64,000 nucleotides of DNA from Borborobacter arsenicus (lineage in GTDB: Bacteria > Pseudomonadota > Alphaproteobacteria > Rhizobiales > Rhizobiaceae). The notes beneath the pieces are model-generated. The model was not told the DNA's origin. It worked only from the letters and a program-made list of their open reading frames with translations, and made no database searches. How positions within the stretch are numbered: position 1 is the stretch's first letter; each line of letters opens with the position of its first letter. The stretch is from contig NZ_RKST01000001.1 in the NCBI RefSeq assembly GCF_003934165.1, positions 1 to 64,000 on the forward strand. Reading direction: 5' to 3'. Made by a program: the position numbers and the translations under genes. Positions 1 through 11,169 of this stretch are shown here, piece after piece.

Positions 1-119
1 CGGAAATCGCCGAAATACTTCGTGATCGCTGCCGTCAGCGACGTCTTGCCATGGTCAACGTGACCAATCGTGCCAATGTTCACATGCGGCTTGGTGCGCT
101 CGAATTTACTCTTGGCCAT
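1..119 (-). CDS. tuf: Elongation factor Tu, N-terminal fragment (cut by window edge)
   Basis: The first 39 residues of EF-Tu are encoded here and the gene runs off the left edge. The GTPase brings aminoacyl-tRNA to the ribosome. The P-loop GHVDHGKT is visible near residue 19, in the order usual for EF-Tu. The ATG at 117-119 follows a GGAGA ribosome site on the minus strand. It lies 66 bases after the fusA stop, so it is the last visible gene of the rpsL-rpsG-fusA-tuf operon. Only the N terminus can be judged. Confidence 0.95.
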   Translation of the reverse strand, partial: MAKSKFERTKPHVNIGTIGHVDHGKTSLTAAITKYFGDF

Positions 120-185
120 GTGAGGTCTCCATTCCTAGAAGCCGATTAAGGCGACAAATTAAGGTGCGGTCGTAGGTTCTTGGAA

Positions 186-2276
<2,091 letters not shown>

Positions 2277-2306
2277 GGGAGGGTGCCTCTAACTCTAGTT
2301 CGCGCT

Positions 2307-2789
<483 letters not shown>

Positions 2790-2836
2790 TCAACTTCGAG
2801 GTTCGGCGCAACAATCAGGCACCGGAACCGAAAAAC

Positions 2837-3208
2837 TTACTTCGGACGCTTGGCGCCATATTTGGAACGGCGCTGCTTGCGGTTCTTGACGCCCTGCGTG
2901 TCGAGCACGCCGCGGATGATGTGGTAGCGCACGCCGGGAAGATCCTTGACGCGGCCGCCGCGGATCATGACGACCGAGTGCTCCTGAAGGTTATGACCTT
3001 CGCCAGGAATATAGCCGATCACCTCGAAGCCATTGGTCAGACGGATCTTCGCGACCTTGCGGAGCGCGGAGTTCGGCTTCTTCGGCGTCGTCGTGTAAAC
3101 GCGCGTGCAGACGCCCCGCTTCTGCGGATTGGCCTGCATGGCCGGAACCTTATTGCGCTTCACCGGCGCAATGCGCGGCTTGCGGATCAACTGGTTGACG
3201 GTAGGCAT
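2837..3208 (-). CDS. rpsL: 30S ribosomal protein S12
   Basis: A 123-residue decoding-centre protein. The frame stays open to 3433, but S12 starts at [11 protein letters not shown] (ATG at 3206-3208), preceded by AGAGGG. The lysines where streptomycin-resistance changes arise are both wild type (in [12 protein letters not shown] and in [10 protein letters not shown]), so the protein looks streptomycin-sensitive. It is the first gene of the str operon, behind a promoter at 3460-3488 and a leader of about 245 nt. Confidence 0.97.
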   Translation of the reverse strand: MPTVNQLIRKPRIAPVKRNKVPAMQANPQKRGVCTRVYTTTPKKPNSALRKVAKIRLTNGFEVIGYIPGEGHNLQEHSVVMIRGGRVKDLPGVRYHIIRGVLDTQGVKNRKQRRSKYGAKRPK

Positions 3209-3459
3209 TAAACCCTCTTGTCCAAATAATTCCGTGTCTCGAGCCCATTCACGGGCGGCTTCAAGCGGCGTTTCCATACGCAAATTCGGGCCACAAGCCG
3301 CATCTCGCGGTGAGCCCGAACAAAAAGCAGAGGAAGCGGAACTCCGCCTCATGCACGCCGGAAATGTGTATTCGCTCGTAAAACGAACCTTGTTTGAGGC
3401 AAACTCCAGAGCGCGACGCTGCCGGAAAGCCAAACCTCACATCGGTTCAGACGAGGCGG
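3209..3459 (-). other. Long untranslated leader of the str operon
   Basis: About 250 bases lie between the promoter and the rpsL start. The rpsL frame stays open through much of it without a recognisable protein, and no known riboswitch or attenuator was recognised. It could hold a ribosomal-protein control element or be a passive leader. From 3489 to 3790 there is no gene; that stretch holds the small palindrome at 3547-3561 and a candidate promoter at 3713-3741. Confidence 0.45.
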
Positions 3460-3488
3460 GTCATACTCGCAAGACCCGAAACCGTCAA
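3460..3488 (-). promoter_or_regulatory. str operon promoter (sigma-70 type)
   Basis: On the minus strand TTGACG (3483-3488) is followed by a 17-base spacer and TATGAC (3460-3465). Transcription would begin near 3453, giving a leader of about 245 nt before rpsL. The match and spacing are good, and no gene lies between the promoter and rpsL. Confidence 0.7.
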
Positions 3489-3546
3489 GCCTGCAACACA
3501 GATTATCTTAACAAAACCGGCGTTTGACGGTACGTGTGCGGCGCAG

Positions 3547-3561
3547 CGCAATTATATTGCG
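3547..3561. promoter_or_regulatory. Small perfect palindrome between rpsL and the terC-like gene
   Basis: CGCAAT-TAT-ATTGCG is a perfect 6+3+6 inverted repeat about 60 bases upstream of the str -35 box and 230 bases upstream of the terC-like gene. It may be a protein-binding site; the regulator is unknown. Confidence 0.3.
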
Positions 3562-3712
3562 TTGTTTTGCAAATGCGAAATCAAAAATGACGCAGCCGAA
3601 CGGCTTCCCTCCGCTCTCCAGGGGCCAATTCGCCCGATCTGGTCAGGCCGGTGAGCGAATCTAAGGGCAGTGGACGGAATCACCTTATAGACACCGGCCG
3701 ACTTTAGATTAC

Positions 3713-3741
3713 TTGACGCAAGGCAAGCCCGCGCGTTAGGC
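3713..3741 (+). promoter_or_regulatory. Candidate promoter of the terC-like gene
   Basis: TTGACG (3713-3718), a 17-base spacer, then TTAGGC (3736-3741). The -35 box is good and the -10 box is weak. It would leave a 40-50 nt leader before the start at 3791. Confidence 0.35.
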
Positions 3742-3790
3742 CGTGCGTCACCACAGCCTGGCCACAGGCACTCAAGAAGGTCTTCGTAAC

Positions 3791-4447
3791 ATGGAAATTT
3801 TCACCGCCGCCGGATTTGCGGCGTTGCTGCAGGTCATTGCAATCGATCTCGTGCTTGCCGGTGACAATGCCATAGTCATCGGCCTGGCTGCGGCCGGCCT
3901 GCCTGCCGATCAGCGAAAAAAAGCTATTCTGGTTGGTGTTCTGGCGGCAACAGTCCTGCGTATCATCTTTGCGATGCTTACCGTCCAGCTCTTGCAGGTC
4001 CTCGGTCTGTTGCTGGTCGGCGGTATTCTGCTTTTGTGGGTATGCTGGAAAATGTGGCGCGAACTGCGCACTTCGAAAGCCGAACATGAAGCTGCCCATG
4101 AAGCCCTATCTGAGATGGACATCAACGCTGACGGTTCCGTTGCCAGCGGCGCCCCGCGCAAGACGTTGAGACAGGCGGCAATCCAGATCGTCGTTGCCGA
4201 CGTGTCGATGTCGCTGGACAATGTCCTGGCCGTTGCCGGTGCCGCGCGCGACCATCTGACAGTGCTTGTCATCGGGCTGATCCTCTCTATCGCCCTGATG
4301 GGTCTGGCCGCCAGCTTCATCGCTAAGCTGCTGCATCGCTATCCTTGGATTGCCTATATCGGCCTGGCCATCATCCTCTATGTCGCACTCGACATGATCT
4401 ATCGTGGCATGGTGGAAGTGGCGCCCTTCGTAGCTGCGGCTATGTAG
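3791..4447 (+). CDS. TerC-family integral membrane protein
   Basis: A 218-residue membrane protein of the TerC/YjbE/YkoY family. Known members export manganese or support metal loading of secreted enzymes. The acidic DLVLAGDNA motif near residues 19-27 and its repeat DVSMSLDNVLA near 138-148 mark the family and lie in predicted membrane segments. The start at MEIFTAAGF follows AAGAAGG and is preferred over an ATG/GTG-type start at 3743. The cytoplasmic loop holds DINADGSV, which resembles the first part of an EF-hand loop but lacks the final acidic residue. It is a single gene; its metal is not shown by the sequence. Confidence 0.9.
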   Translation: MEIFTAAGFAALLQVIAIDLVLAGDNAIVIGLAAAGLPADQRKKAILVGVLAATVLRIIFAMLTVQLLQVLGLLLVGGILLLWVCWKMWRELRTSKAEHEAAHEALSEMDINADGSVASGAPRKTLRQAAIQIVVADVSMSLDNVLAVAGAARDHLTVLVIGLILSIALMGLAASFIAKLLHRYPWIAYIGLAIILYVALDMIYRGMVEVAPFVAAAM

Positions 4448-4454
4448 CTCTTGC

Positions 4455-4477
4455 TGGGGCAGCCATGTGCTGCCCCA
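4455..4477 (+). terminator. Hairpin after the terC-like gene (weak terminator)
   Basis: TGGGGCAG and CTGCCCCA pair around a 7-base loop, 8 bases after the stop. No T-run follows, so it may be a processing hairpin rather than a true intrinsic terminator. Confidence 0.45.
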
Positions 4478-4653
4478 ATGCCCTCCGGCCAATTCGGCCG
4501 CAAGGTCCCGCCAAATCAAAAATCGTGCCCGGCAACCCGGCAGCCAGCCCGACATGTTTCCGGCGTTCATCAACCGTGAAACGCAGCTTGCGGACGATGG
4601 AGCCAACGGTTTAGTGTCTCGCGCGGGCGAAGCGAATTGAAGCGAGGGCGCAG

Positions 4654-5397
4654 ATGATGGACTGGTTGGATGGCATTGCCGGGCCCGGATATTCGGCAGC
4701 AATTTTGTGGACTTTTGCCGCCCTCATTCTCCTGCTTGTCGTCCTGGTCATCATCAAGCTGGTGCGCAGCCTGACATTCGGCACTTTTGTCGCCGGCGGC
4801 CGCAACCGCAAGGCGCGTCTGGCGGTGATGGACGCGACTGCAGTCGACAGCAACCGGCGTCTGGTTCTCGTGCGCCGTGACGACATCGAGCACCTGCTGC
4901 TGATCGGCGGGGCAAGCGATATCGTGGTAGAGCGCGATATCCGCCTTACCCAGCACCGTCGGCCAGTCCTGTCTGCCAGTGACAGCCATGATGTGCCCAC
5001 TAGAACTCATGCGCCTGAACAACCGGCACAGAGGCCAGCACCGCCTCTGCGTGCGCCAGCCCCGACACCACGGCCGGCCCCCGCTGCCGTACGCCCTGCC
5101 CCTGCATTCGCACCGCGACCGGCGCCTGCGCCAAGGGCAGAGCCTCCGGTCGCGCCTCAAGCGACCCCCGCCCCTGTTCCGCATCGCGGTCCCTCACCGG
5201 TCTTGGCGCACACCAACCCGTCCCCGGCCGCGCCTCAGCCAACCGCCGAGCGCGACAAGATTGACGACGAACTGATGAAAGAGCTGGAATTTTCCTTGCG
5301 GGAAAGCCCTCAGGCGGCCGCTTCCAAGGCTGCCGAAGGCTCCCTCGATGACGAAATGACCAGGCTGCTCGGCGAGCTTTCCAGCCACAAGAGATAG
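4654..5397 (+). CDS. FliO-like single-span membrane protein
   Basis: A 247-residue protein with one transmembrane helix at about residues 17-38, then a compact domain at about 40-95 (RLAVMDATAVDSNRRLVLVRRDDIEHLLLIGG) that matches the short cytoplasmic domain of FliO-type flagellar biosynthesis proteins. A proline/alanine-rich low-complexity stretch covers about 115-195 and an acidic C terminus follows. No other flagellar gene is nearby, so a flagellar role is only an inference from the fold; rhizobial genomes often carry such a protein outside the flagellar cluster. It ends just before a bidirectional terminator shared with dksA. Confidence 0.7.
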   Translation: MMDWLDGIAGPGYSAAILWTFAALILLLVVLVIIKLVRSLTFGTFVAGGRNRKARLAVMDATAVDSNRRLVLVRRDDIEHLLLIGGASDIVVERDIRLTQHRRPVLSASDSHDVPTRTHAPEQPAQRPAPPLRAPAPTPRPAPAAVRPAPAFAPRPAPAPRAEPPVAPQATPAPVPHRGPSPVLAHTNPSPAAPQPTAERDKIDDELMKELEFSLRESPQAAASKAAEGSLDDEMTRLLGELSSHKR

Positions 5398-5422
5398 CCG
5401 AACGCGATCAGCAAACAAAACA

Positions 5423-5438
5423 GGCGGCCGAAGCCGCC
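5423..5438. terminator. Bidirectional terminator between the FliO-like gene and dksA
   Basis: GGCGGC-CGAA-GCCGCC lies between two convergent genes. On the minus strand it is followed by TGTTTTGTTTG, on the plus strand by CGTTCTTC, so it best serves dksA. Confidence 0.7.
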
Positions 5439-5469
5439 CGTTCTTCATTTAAAATGACTATCCGCGCTG

Positions 5470-5886
5470 TCAGTCGTCGCGATAGACCTTCTCGCGCCGC
5501 TCATGGCGTTCCTGCGCTTCGATCGACAGTGTTGCGATCGGACGGGCGTCCAGTCGCTTCAGGGCGATCGGCTCGCCGGTTTCTTCGCAGAAACCGTAAG
5601 TTCCCTCGTCGAGCCGCTGGAGTGCCGAATCGATTTTCGAGATCAATTTGCGTTGCCTGTCGCGTGCCCTGAGCTCGATTGCCCGATCTGTTTCGGAGGA
5701 AGCCCGGTCTGCGAGGTCCGGATGGTTGGCGTTTTCCTGCTGGAGAATTTCGAGCGTTTCGCGTGCTTCACGCAGGATGTCGCTCTTCCATCTGACGAGC
5801 TTCTGACGGAAGTAGGACTTCTGCCGCTCATTCATGAACGGTTCGTCTTCCGTAGGAACATAAGCGGTATCAACGAGTTCGTTCAT
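5470..5886 (-). CDS. dksA: RNA polymerase-binding transcription factor DksA
   Basis: A 138-residue DksA. With ppGpp it acts in the secondary channel of RNA polymerase to set rRNA and stress transcription. The N-terminal coiled coil covers about residues 20-100 and the C-terminal zinc-finger region holds GFCEETGEPI, then LKRLDARP. Only one of the four zinc-binding cysteines of E. coli DksA remains, as in other alphaproteobacterial forms, so zinc is probably not bound in the classical way. It has its own promoter at 5920-5948 and a terminator at 5423-5438. Confidence 0.95.
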   Translation of the reverse strand: MNELVDTAYVPTEDEPFMNERQKSYFRQKLVRWKSDILREARETLEILQQENANHPDLADRASSETDRAIELRARDRQRKLISKIDSALQRLDEGTYGFCEETGEPIALKRLDARPIATLSIEAQERHERREKVYRDD

Positions 5887-5919
5887 TTCGACTCACCCCA
5901 TTTACCCGTTTTTGGGGCC

Positions 5920-5948
5920 TATATATTCGTCGCTCAACGACCGCACAA
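5920..5948 (-). promoter_or_regulatory. dksA promoter
   Basis: On the minus strand TTGTGC (5943-5948), a 17-base spacer and TATATA (5920-5925). The start site would be near 5913, giving a leader of about 27 nt. Confidence 0.6.
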
Positions 5949-6075
5949 GATCAATCGGTTTAAGACTCACGCAATTGTTAGCTGTATCGGCCGACCCGGT
6001 TCGCGTTTCGCGGCATGGCGAGTTGCGCAATCGCTGCGCCATGGCTAAACGAGCGTGACGAAATCGGGGGTGCGC

Positions 6076-6582
6076 ATGGCAAGCAGGCTTTTTCTCCTCA
6101 GGCACGCAAAAGCCGGCTGGGCGCTGCCCGGGATGCGCGACTTCGATCGGCCGCTCGACCCGTCCGGCATTGCCGACGCCGCCGCCACCGGCATCGCCAT
6201 GCAGGCCTGCAATTTCGTTCCCGATCTTACGCTTTGTTCCAGCGCCGCCCGGGCGCGGCAAACGCTGGAGGGCATCGCCGCCCATGCCGATACCGGGCGG
6301 ACAGTGTTCCTCGACAGCCTCTATAGCGAAGATGCGGCCGGTTATCTGAAAATCATCCAGCAGTCTGGTGCCACAGGTTCACTGCTGGTCATCGGCCACA
6401 ATCCGATGCTGGAAGATCTCGCCATGGCTATCGCAACCGAGGGCGAAAACCATGCGCGGGCCAACCTCCATGCCGGATTCCCGACATCAGGCCTCGCTGT
6501 CATCCGGTTTGCAAATCCTCTGGCCACCGCAGCTCTCGGGCAAGGTTTTCTCGAAGCTTTTCTGATACCCGGTGAACTGTAG
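6076..6582 (+). CDS. SixA-type histidine phosphatase
   Basis: A 168-residue member of the histidine phosphatase (phosphoglycerate mutase-like) superfamily. LFLLRHAKA at residues 4-12 is the catalytic RH motif; SSAARARQT near residue 60 and VIGHNPML near 111 carry the other conserved Arg and His. SixA removes phosphate from phosphohistidine domains, but the substrate here is not known. ATG 6076 follows GGGGG and is preferred to a GTG at 6055. It reads away from dksA. Confidence 0.85.
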   Translation: MASRLFLLRHAKAGWALPGMRDFDRPLDPSGIADAAATGIAMQACNFVPDLTLCSSAARARQTLEGIAAHADTGRTVFLDSLYSEDAAGYLKIIQQSGATGSLLVIGHNPMLEDLAMAIATEGENHARANLHAGFPTSGLAVIRFANPLATAALGQGFLEAFLIPGEL

Positions 6583-6608
6583 AGAAATGCCAGCCACTAC
6601 CGGCTGCC

Positions 6609-6637
6609 TTGACCTGAAAACTCTTCAGGCGTTTTAA
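6609..6637 (+). promoter_or_regulatory. Possible promoter for the ycjX-like operon
   Basis: TTGACC (6609-6614), a 17-base spacer and TTTTAA (6632-6637), in the gap after the SixA-like gene. The -10 box is imperfect. Confidence 0.35.
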
Positions 6638-6689
6638 ATCCGACTTCCATAACCTATATCGGGAGACTTAACAGGCCGGGGTGTAGCGT

Positions 6690-8162
6690 TTGGCGTCTCT
6701 GACGACTTTCACCGACGAGGCGCGGATTGCGCTGGATGCGCTTTCAGAGCGGGCGACGGGTCTTTTCTCTCCTTCGATCCGTGTCGGCGTCACCGGCCTG
6801 TCACGCGCCGGCAAGACGGTGTTCATCTCCGCCTTCGTCCACAATCTTATCCATGGCGGCCGCCTGCCCTTGTTCGAGGCGCAGAAATCGGGCCGCATCG
6901 CCCGCGCCTTGCTGGAAGAACAGCCTGACGATGCGGTGCCACGGTTCCAGTATGAGGACCATATCGATGCCCTGGTGAATGCGCGGACATGGCCCGACTC
7001 GACTCGCGCCATCTCCGAACTGCGCCTGACCATCGAATATGAGTCGGCTTCCGGCTGGAATCGCATGTTTTCCAGCGGTCGGCTGTCGGTGGATATCGTC
7101 GATTATCCCGGCGAATGGCTGCTCGATTTGCCGCTACTTGGCAAAAACTATCGCGAATTCTCGCATGATGCCGTCGAACTCGCGCTGCTGCCGGTCCGTG
7201 CCGAGCTTTCGAAAGAATGGAGAAAGCTTGCAGCGGGCGTCGATCCGAACATGGATGCCGACGAGATGACGGCACGGCGGCTGTTCGAAAGCTTTGCCGC
7301 TTATCTGAAGGCCTGCAAGCTGGACGAGCGAGCATTGTCAACGCTGCCGCCCGGTCGCTTCCTGATGCCGGGCGACCTGGAGGGTTCGCCCGCCCTCACC
7401 TTTGCGCCGCTTCCGGGACTTGGCGATGCTCGCCCGCGCCCCGGCTCGCTGCATGCGATGATGGAGCGCCGCTACGAGGCCTACAAGACGCATGTCGTGA
7501 AACCCTTCTTCCGCGAGCACATTGCCCGGCTCGATCGCCAGATCGTGCTGATCGACGCCATGCAGGCACTGAATGCCGGGCCGGGCGCGATCGCAGATCT
7601 GGAGCGCGCCGTTACCGAAATCCTCGCCTGCTTTCGCCCCGGACGTGGCAGCCTGCTAACCGACCTGTTCTCACGCCGCATCGATCGCATCCTGGTCGCC
7701 GCAACCAAGGCCGATCACCTGCATCATGAGAGCCATGACCGCCTGCAGGCGATTGTGCGGCGCCTGACCGAACGCTCGGCCGCCCGCGCCAACCTGTCTG
7801 GCGCTGAAGTCGATGTGCTGGCTATGGCCGCCGTCAGGGCCACTCGCGAAGGCACCGTCAAGCAGGGCCGCGAAACGCTGCCGGTGATCATCGGCACGCC
7901 GCTGGAAGGCGAGACGATAGGCGATGAGATATTCGACGGCAAAACCGAAACCGCCATATTTCCCGGCGATTTGCCGGAAAAAGCTGGCTCGGTTTTTCAA
8001 CAGAACGGCAGCGGATTAAATGACCAGGCCGACCCGGAGATCCGTTTCGTGCGGTTCCGCCCGCCGCACCTTGAGAAAACCGCGGAGGGTGTCACGCTGT
8101 CATTGCCTCATATAAGGCTCGATCGCGCGTTGCAGTTCCTGATCGGAGACCGCCTCGCATGA
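6690..8162 (+). CDS. YcjX-family P-loop ATPase/GTPase (DUF463)
   Basis: A 490-residue protein of the YcjX family, a set of predicted nucleotide-binding proteins linked to stress responses in enterobacteria. The P-loop GLSRAGKT is at about residues 35-42 and VDIVDYPGEW near 135 looks like a Walker B/switch II motif. NTP-binding TKAD lies near 338. The start is a TTG at 6690 with a weak ribosome site. The stop overlaps the next start by four bases (ATGA), so translation is probably coupled with the DUF697 gene, the usual partner. Confidence 0.88.
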   Translation: MASLTTFTDEARIALDALSERATGLFSPSIRVGVTGLSRAGKTVFISAFVHNLIHGGRLPLFEAQKSGRIARALLEEQPDDAVPRFQYEDHIDALVNARTWPDSTRAISELRLTIEYESASGWNRMFSSGRLSVDIVDYPGEWLLDLPLLGKNYREFSHDAVELALLPVRAELSKEWRKLAAGVDPNMDADEMTARRLFESFAAYLKACKLDERALSTLPPGRFLMPGDLEGSPALTFAPLPGLGDARPRPGSLHAMMERRYEAYKTHVVKPFFREHIARLDRQIVLIDAMQALNAGPGAIADLERAVTEILACFRPGRGSLLTDLFSRRIDRILVAATKADHLHHESHDRLQAIVRRLTERSAARANLSGAEVDVLAMAAVRATREGTVKQGRETLPVIIGTPLEGETIGDEIFDGKTETAIFPGDLPEKAGSVFQQNGSGLNDQADPEIRFVRFRPPHLEKTAEGVTLSLPHIRLDRALQFLIGDRLA

Positions 8163-9232
8163 CCGCACCGCGCAAGCCTGCTGCTTTTCGCATCGAGCCC
8201 GAATCGGAACAGGAACGGGCGCCGACGCCTGCCGCGCCGCGCAAGCCGAGAGCGGTGAAATCCGAAGCCGCCATCGTCACTCCGGCTGAAATCGACGTCT
8301 TCGAGGAACCGGACATAAACATAGGCGAGCCGCCGCCGGCGGTCGCACAACGGCGCCGCTCTTGGCTTGGAACAGTTTTCCTCGGTGCGTTCGGCATTCT
8401 TGTATCGCTGGCCATTGGCCTGTGGACGGACCAGTTGATCCGCGACCTGTTCCAGCGCGCGCAATGGCTTGGCTGGTTGGCGGCCGGCATGGCTGCCATT
8501 GCCGCAATTGCACTAGTGGTCATTCTGTTGCGAGAGATGCTGGCGTTGCGCCGGCTGGCTTCGGTTGAACATCTGCAACAAAAGGCGCTCGACGCCATTG
8601 CCCGCGACGACCCCAAAGCCGCCCGCGAAGTGGTGGACGCGCTTTCGGCTTTCGTTTCCGACAAGCCAGAAACGGCGGCCGGACGTCGCTCACTCGATGC
8701 CTTGCGTGGCGACATCATCGACGGTGCGAATCTCGTTCGTCTTGCCGAGACAGAGATATTGAGCCCGCTCGACAATCGCGCCAAAACGCTGATTCTTGAT
8801 GCCGCCAAGCGCGTCTCGCTCGTCACCGCAGTCAGCCCGCGTGCACTGGTCGACATTGCCTATGTCGTCTTTGAGGCCGGGCGCCTGATTCGCCGCTTGT
8901 CCGAGCTTTATGGCGGACGTCCGGGCACACTCGGCTTCTTTCGCCTCGCCCGCAGCGTGCTGGCACATCTGGCGGTGACCGGGTCGATCGCGGTCGGCGA
9001 CAGTTTTGTCCATCAGATCGTCGGCCACGGCCTGGCAGCGCGGCTTTCGGCCAAGCTCGGTGAAGGTGTGGTCAACGGCATGATGACGGCCCGCATTGGC
9101 CTCGCAGCCATGGAAACCGCCCGGCCTCTGCCCTTTATAGCCAAAGCCCGGCCCGGAATGAGCGATTTCCTGTCGGCCCTCGCCACCTTTGCCTCCCGCA
9201 AGCAGGAAGAAAAGCCGCCTTCCAAGCCCTGA
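8159..9232 (+). CDS. YcjF-like membrane protein (TIGR01620/DUF697)
   Basis: A 357-residue inner-membrane protein. A charged proline-rich N terminus of about 65 residues is followed by two hydrophobic helices (about 70-90 and 105-123) and a C-terminal DUF697-like domain. It overlaps the YcjX-like gene by four bases. YcjX-YcjF pairs are widely conserved, but their biochemical role is unknown and nothing here adds to it. Confidence 0.85.
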   Translation: MTAPRKPAAFRIEPESEQERAPTPAAPRKPRAVKSEAAIVTPAEIDVFEEPDINIGEPPPAVAQRRRSWLGTVFLGAFGILVSLAIGLWTDQLIRDLFQRAQWLGWLAAGMAAIAAIALVVILLREMLALRRLASVEHLQQKALDAIARDDPKAAREVVDALSAFVSDKPETAAGRRSLDALRGDIIDGANLVRLAETEILSPLDNRAKTLILDAAKRVSLVTAVSPRALVDIAYVVFEAGRLIRRLSELYGGRPGTLGFFRLARSVLAHLAVTGSIAVGDSFVHQIVGHGLAARLSAKLGEGVVNGMMTARIGLAAMETARPLPFIAKARPGMSDFLSALATFASRKQEEKPPSKP

Positions 9233-9346
9233 TATCGGCTGGTGATATTTCTTCATTTGGCAGCGCAGGTGATAAAGCGTTAACCAATCTTGTTCATCTT
9301 TCAGACAATTCGTAAACGAGCTTCCTTTGTTGCCGGGTATCCCTTC

Positions 9347-9892
9347 ATGAAACGTGCAATCCTGTCTTGCGTGCTGCCGATCATGACGCTCGCCATTGCC
9401 GGCACCAGCGCCGCTCAGGCGTCCGAGCGGGACAAGAAATTCTTCGAATCAGTGCAGGGCGAATGGGTCGGCCCCGGCGAGATCGTCGCCGGCAAATACA
9501 AGGGCACCAAGTTCAACTGCAATCTTTCCGGCTCGACGCCCGACGGCAAAGTCGGCATGACGCTGGACGGCGGCTGCCGCGTTGGCATCTTCACCCAGAA
9601 GATGTCGGCGACCATCGAACAGAAAGGCGCCAAGGGCTACCAGGGCTCCTTCCTCGACGGCGCCGAGGGCAAAGGCCTCGATATCGTCTCCGGCAGCGTC
9701 GTAGACGGGCGCAAGGTCGTGCTCTCGCTCAATCGCAAGCAATTGAAGGGCGTGATGCAAGCGCGTGTAGCCGGCGAGGACACGATGATTGTGACGGTGT
9801 CGGTGAAGGTCGACAAGCAGATGGTGCCGGTCATCGGCATGAATCTCAAGCGTGTCGACGGCGCCGCTGTCGGCGCGATCGCCCGCAAGTAA
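9347..9892 (+). CDS. Secreted protein of unknown function
   Basis: A 181-residue protein with a clear signal peptide at residues 1-24, probably cut after TSAAQA. The mature part is rich in beta-type sequence and glycine and carries a Cys pair (FNCNLSG and DGGCRV, near residues 63 and 78) that may form a disulfide. It recalls small periplasmic lipid-binding or beta-barrel-like proteins, but I do not recognise the family. The start at 9347 is chosen because the signal peptide begins there; the frame opens at 9290. It is 65 bases upstream of ispDF. Confidence 0.75.
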   Translation: MKRAILSCVLPIMTLAIAGTSAAQASERDKKFFESVQGEWVGPGEIVAGKYKGTKFNCNLSGSTPDGKVGMTLDGGCRVGIFTQKMSATIEQKGAKGYQGSFLDGAEGKGLDIVSGSVVDGRKVVLSLNRKQLKGVMQARVAGEDTMIVTVSVKVDKQMVPVIGMNLKRVDGAAVGAIARK

Positions 9893-9957
9893 CAGCCACA
9901 TCCGGCAGCGTCGTTAAAGCGCTGGCCTTGGCCGACGTCTGCGACTATGCGTTCGGC

Positions 9958-11169
9958 ATGAAGACAAAAATAACCGGAACGCGCGGCATCGCAGCCGTCA
10001 TCGTTGCAGCCGGCCGTGGTGAACGCGCCGGACAGGCAGAAGGCCCTAAGCAATATCGCCGCATCGGCACTCGTGCCGTGCTTGCTCACACCCTGAATGC
10101 TTTTGCCTCGCATCCTGACATCACCGCCATCGCAGTGGTAATTCATCCCGAAGATGGGGATTTGCTGCGCGCAGCCATCTGCGACCTGCCTGCGCATGTG
10201 CGCATCGTCCATGGCGGCGCAACCCGACAGGACTCCACCCGCCTCGGCCTGCTTGCCGTGGAAGAGGATAGCCCTCGCGCTGTTCTGATTCATGATGGCG
10301 TGCGTCCCTTCATCGACAAGACGCTCATAGACCGCGTTGCTGCCGCCATCGATACAAGCCACGGCGCCCTGCCCGCCTTGCCTGTTTCCGACACGCTGAA
10401 ACGAGAGGCAGAAGGTGGCACCATCCTGGAGACCGTGCCACGCGCCGGCCTTCACGCGGCACAGACGCCGCAGGGCTTTCCTTATGAATTGATCCTGCGC
10501 GCGCACCAGCGGGCTTTCGACCAGGGCCGCAATGATTTCACCGACGACGCGGCCATTGCCGAATGGGCGGGCATTAAGGTGCGCATCGTTGCGGGCTCGC
10601 CCGAAAACATCAAACTGACCTGGGCAAGGGATATTGAAATGGCCGATCAGCGCCTCGCCGCTTCCGTGAACTTCCCCGACGTGCGCACCGGCAACGGCTA
10701 TGATGTGCATTGCTTCGGCCCCGGCGACCATGTCACGCTCTGTGGCGTGGCCATCCCGCACGACAAGCAGCTTTCCGGTCATTCCGATGCCGATGTCGGC
10801 CTGCATGCGCTGACGGATGCGCTGCTCGCCACCTGCGGCGCCGGAGACATCGGCACGCATTTCCCGCCCTCCGATCCGCAATGGAAGGGTGCTGCCTCGC
10901 ACATCTTCGTGGAACATGCAGTGAGTGTCGTGCGTTCGCATGGCGGCCGGATCGCCAATGCCGACATTACGCTGATCTGCGAGGCGCCGCGCATCGGTCC
11001 GCACCGTGAAGCGATGACCGAGGCACTTGGAAAGATGCTGAACATCACGCCGCAGCGCATTTCGGTGAAGGCGACGACGAATGAGAAGCTTGGCTTTGTC
11101 GGCCGCGAGGAGGGCATTGCCGCAATCGCCACGGTGAGCGTGGTCTATCCCGGAGAGGTGCCCGAATGA
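9958..11169 (+). CDS. ispDF: Bifunctional IspD/IspF of the MEP isoprenoid pathway
   Basis: A 403-residue fusion. Residues 1 to about 235 are IspD (2-C-methyl-D-erythritol 4-phosphate cytidylyltransferase), with AAGRGERAG and GPKQY binding CTP. Residues from about 240 are IspF (MEcPP synthase), with GYDVH and SGHSDADV supplying the metal ligands. It thus does two non-consecutive steps of the pathway to IPP; IspE is not in the window. The fusion is normal in alphaproteobacteria. The frame is open from 9367, overlapping the previous gene, but the IspD homology starts at ATG 9958. It overlaps the next gene by four bases. Confidence 0.95.
   Translation: MKTKITGTRGIAAVIVAAGRGERAGQAEGPKQYRRIGTRAVLAHTLNAFASHPDITAIAVVIHPEDGDLLRAAICDLPAHVRIVHGGATRQDSTRLGLLAVEEDSPRAVLIHDGVRPFIDKTLIDRVAAAIDTSHGALPALPVSDTLKREAEGGTILETVPRAGLHAAQTPQGFPYELILRAHQRAFDQGRNDFTDDAAIAEWAGIKVRIVAGSPENIKLTWARDIEMADQRLAASVNFPDVRTGNGYDVHCFGPGDHVTLCGVAIPHDKQLSGHSDADVGLHALTDALLATCGAGDIGTHFPPSDPQWKGAASHIFVEHAVSVVRSHGGRIANADITLICEAPRIGPHREAMTEALGKMLNITPQRISVKATTNEKLGFVGREEGIAAIATVSVVYPGEVPE

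Noticed and set aside
3489-3790. Manganese riboswitch (yybP-ykoY type) upstream of the terC-like gene
   Set aside because: The conserved GGGGAGTAG-type core was not found.
9265-9300. CtrA-like site near GTTAACC
   Set aside because: The second TTAA half-site at the required 7-base spacing is missing.
9367-9957. N-terminal extension of ispDF overlapping the secreted-protein gene
   Set aside because: The extra residues are Arg/Gly-rich shadow of the upstream gene; IspD homology starts at 9958.
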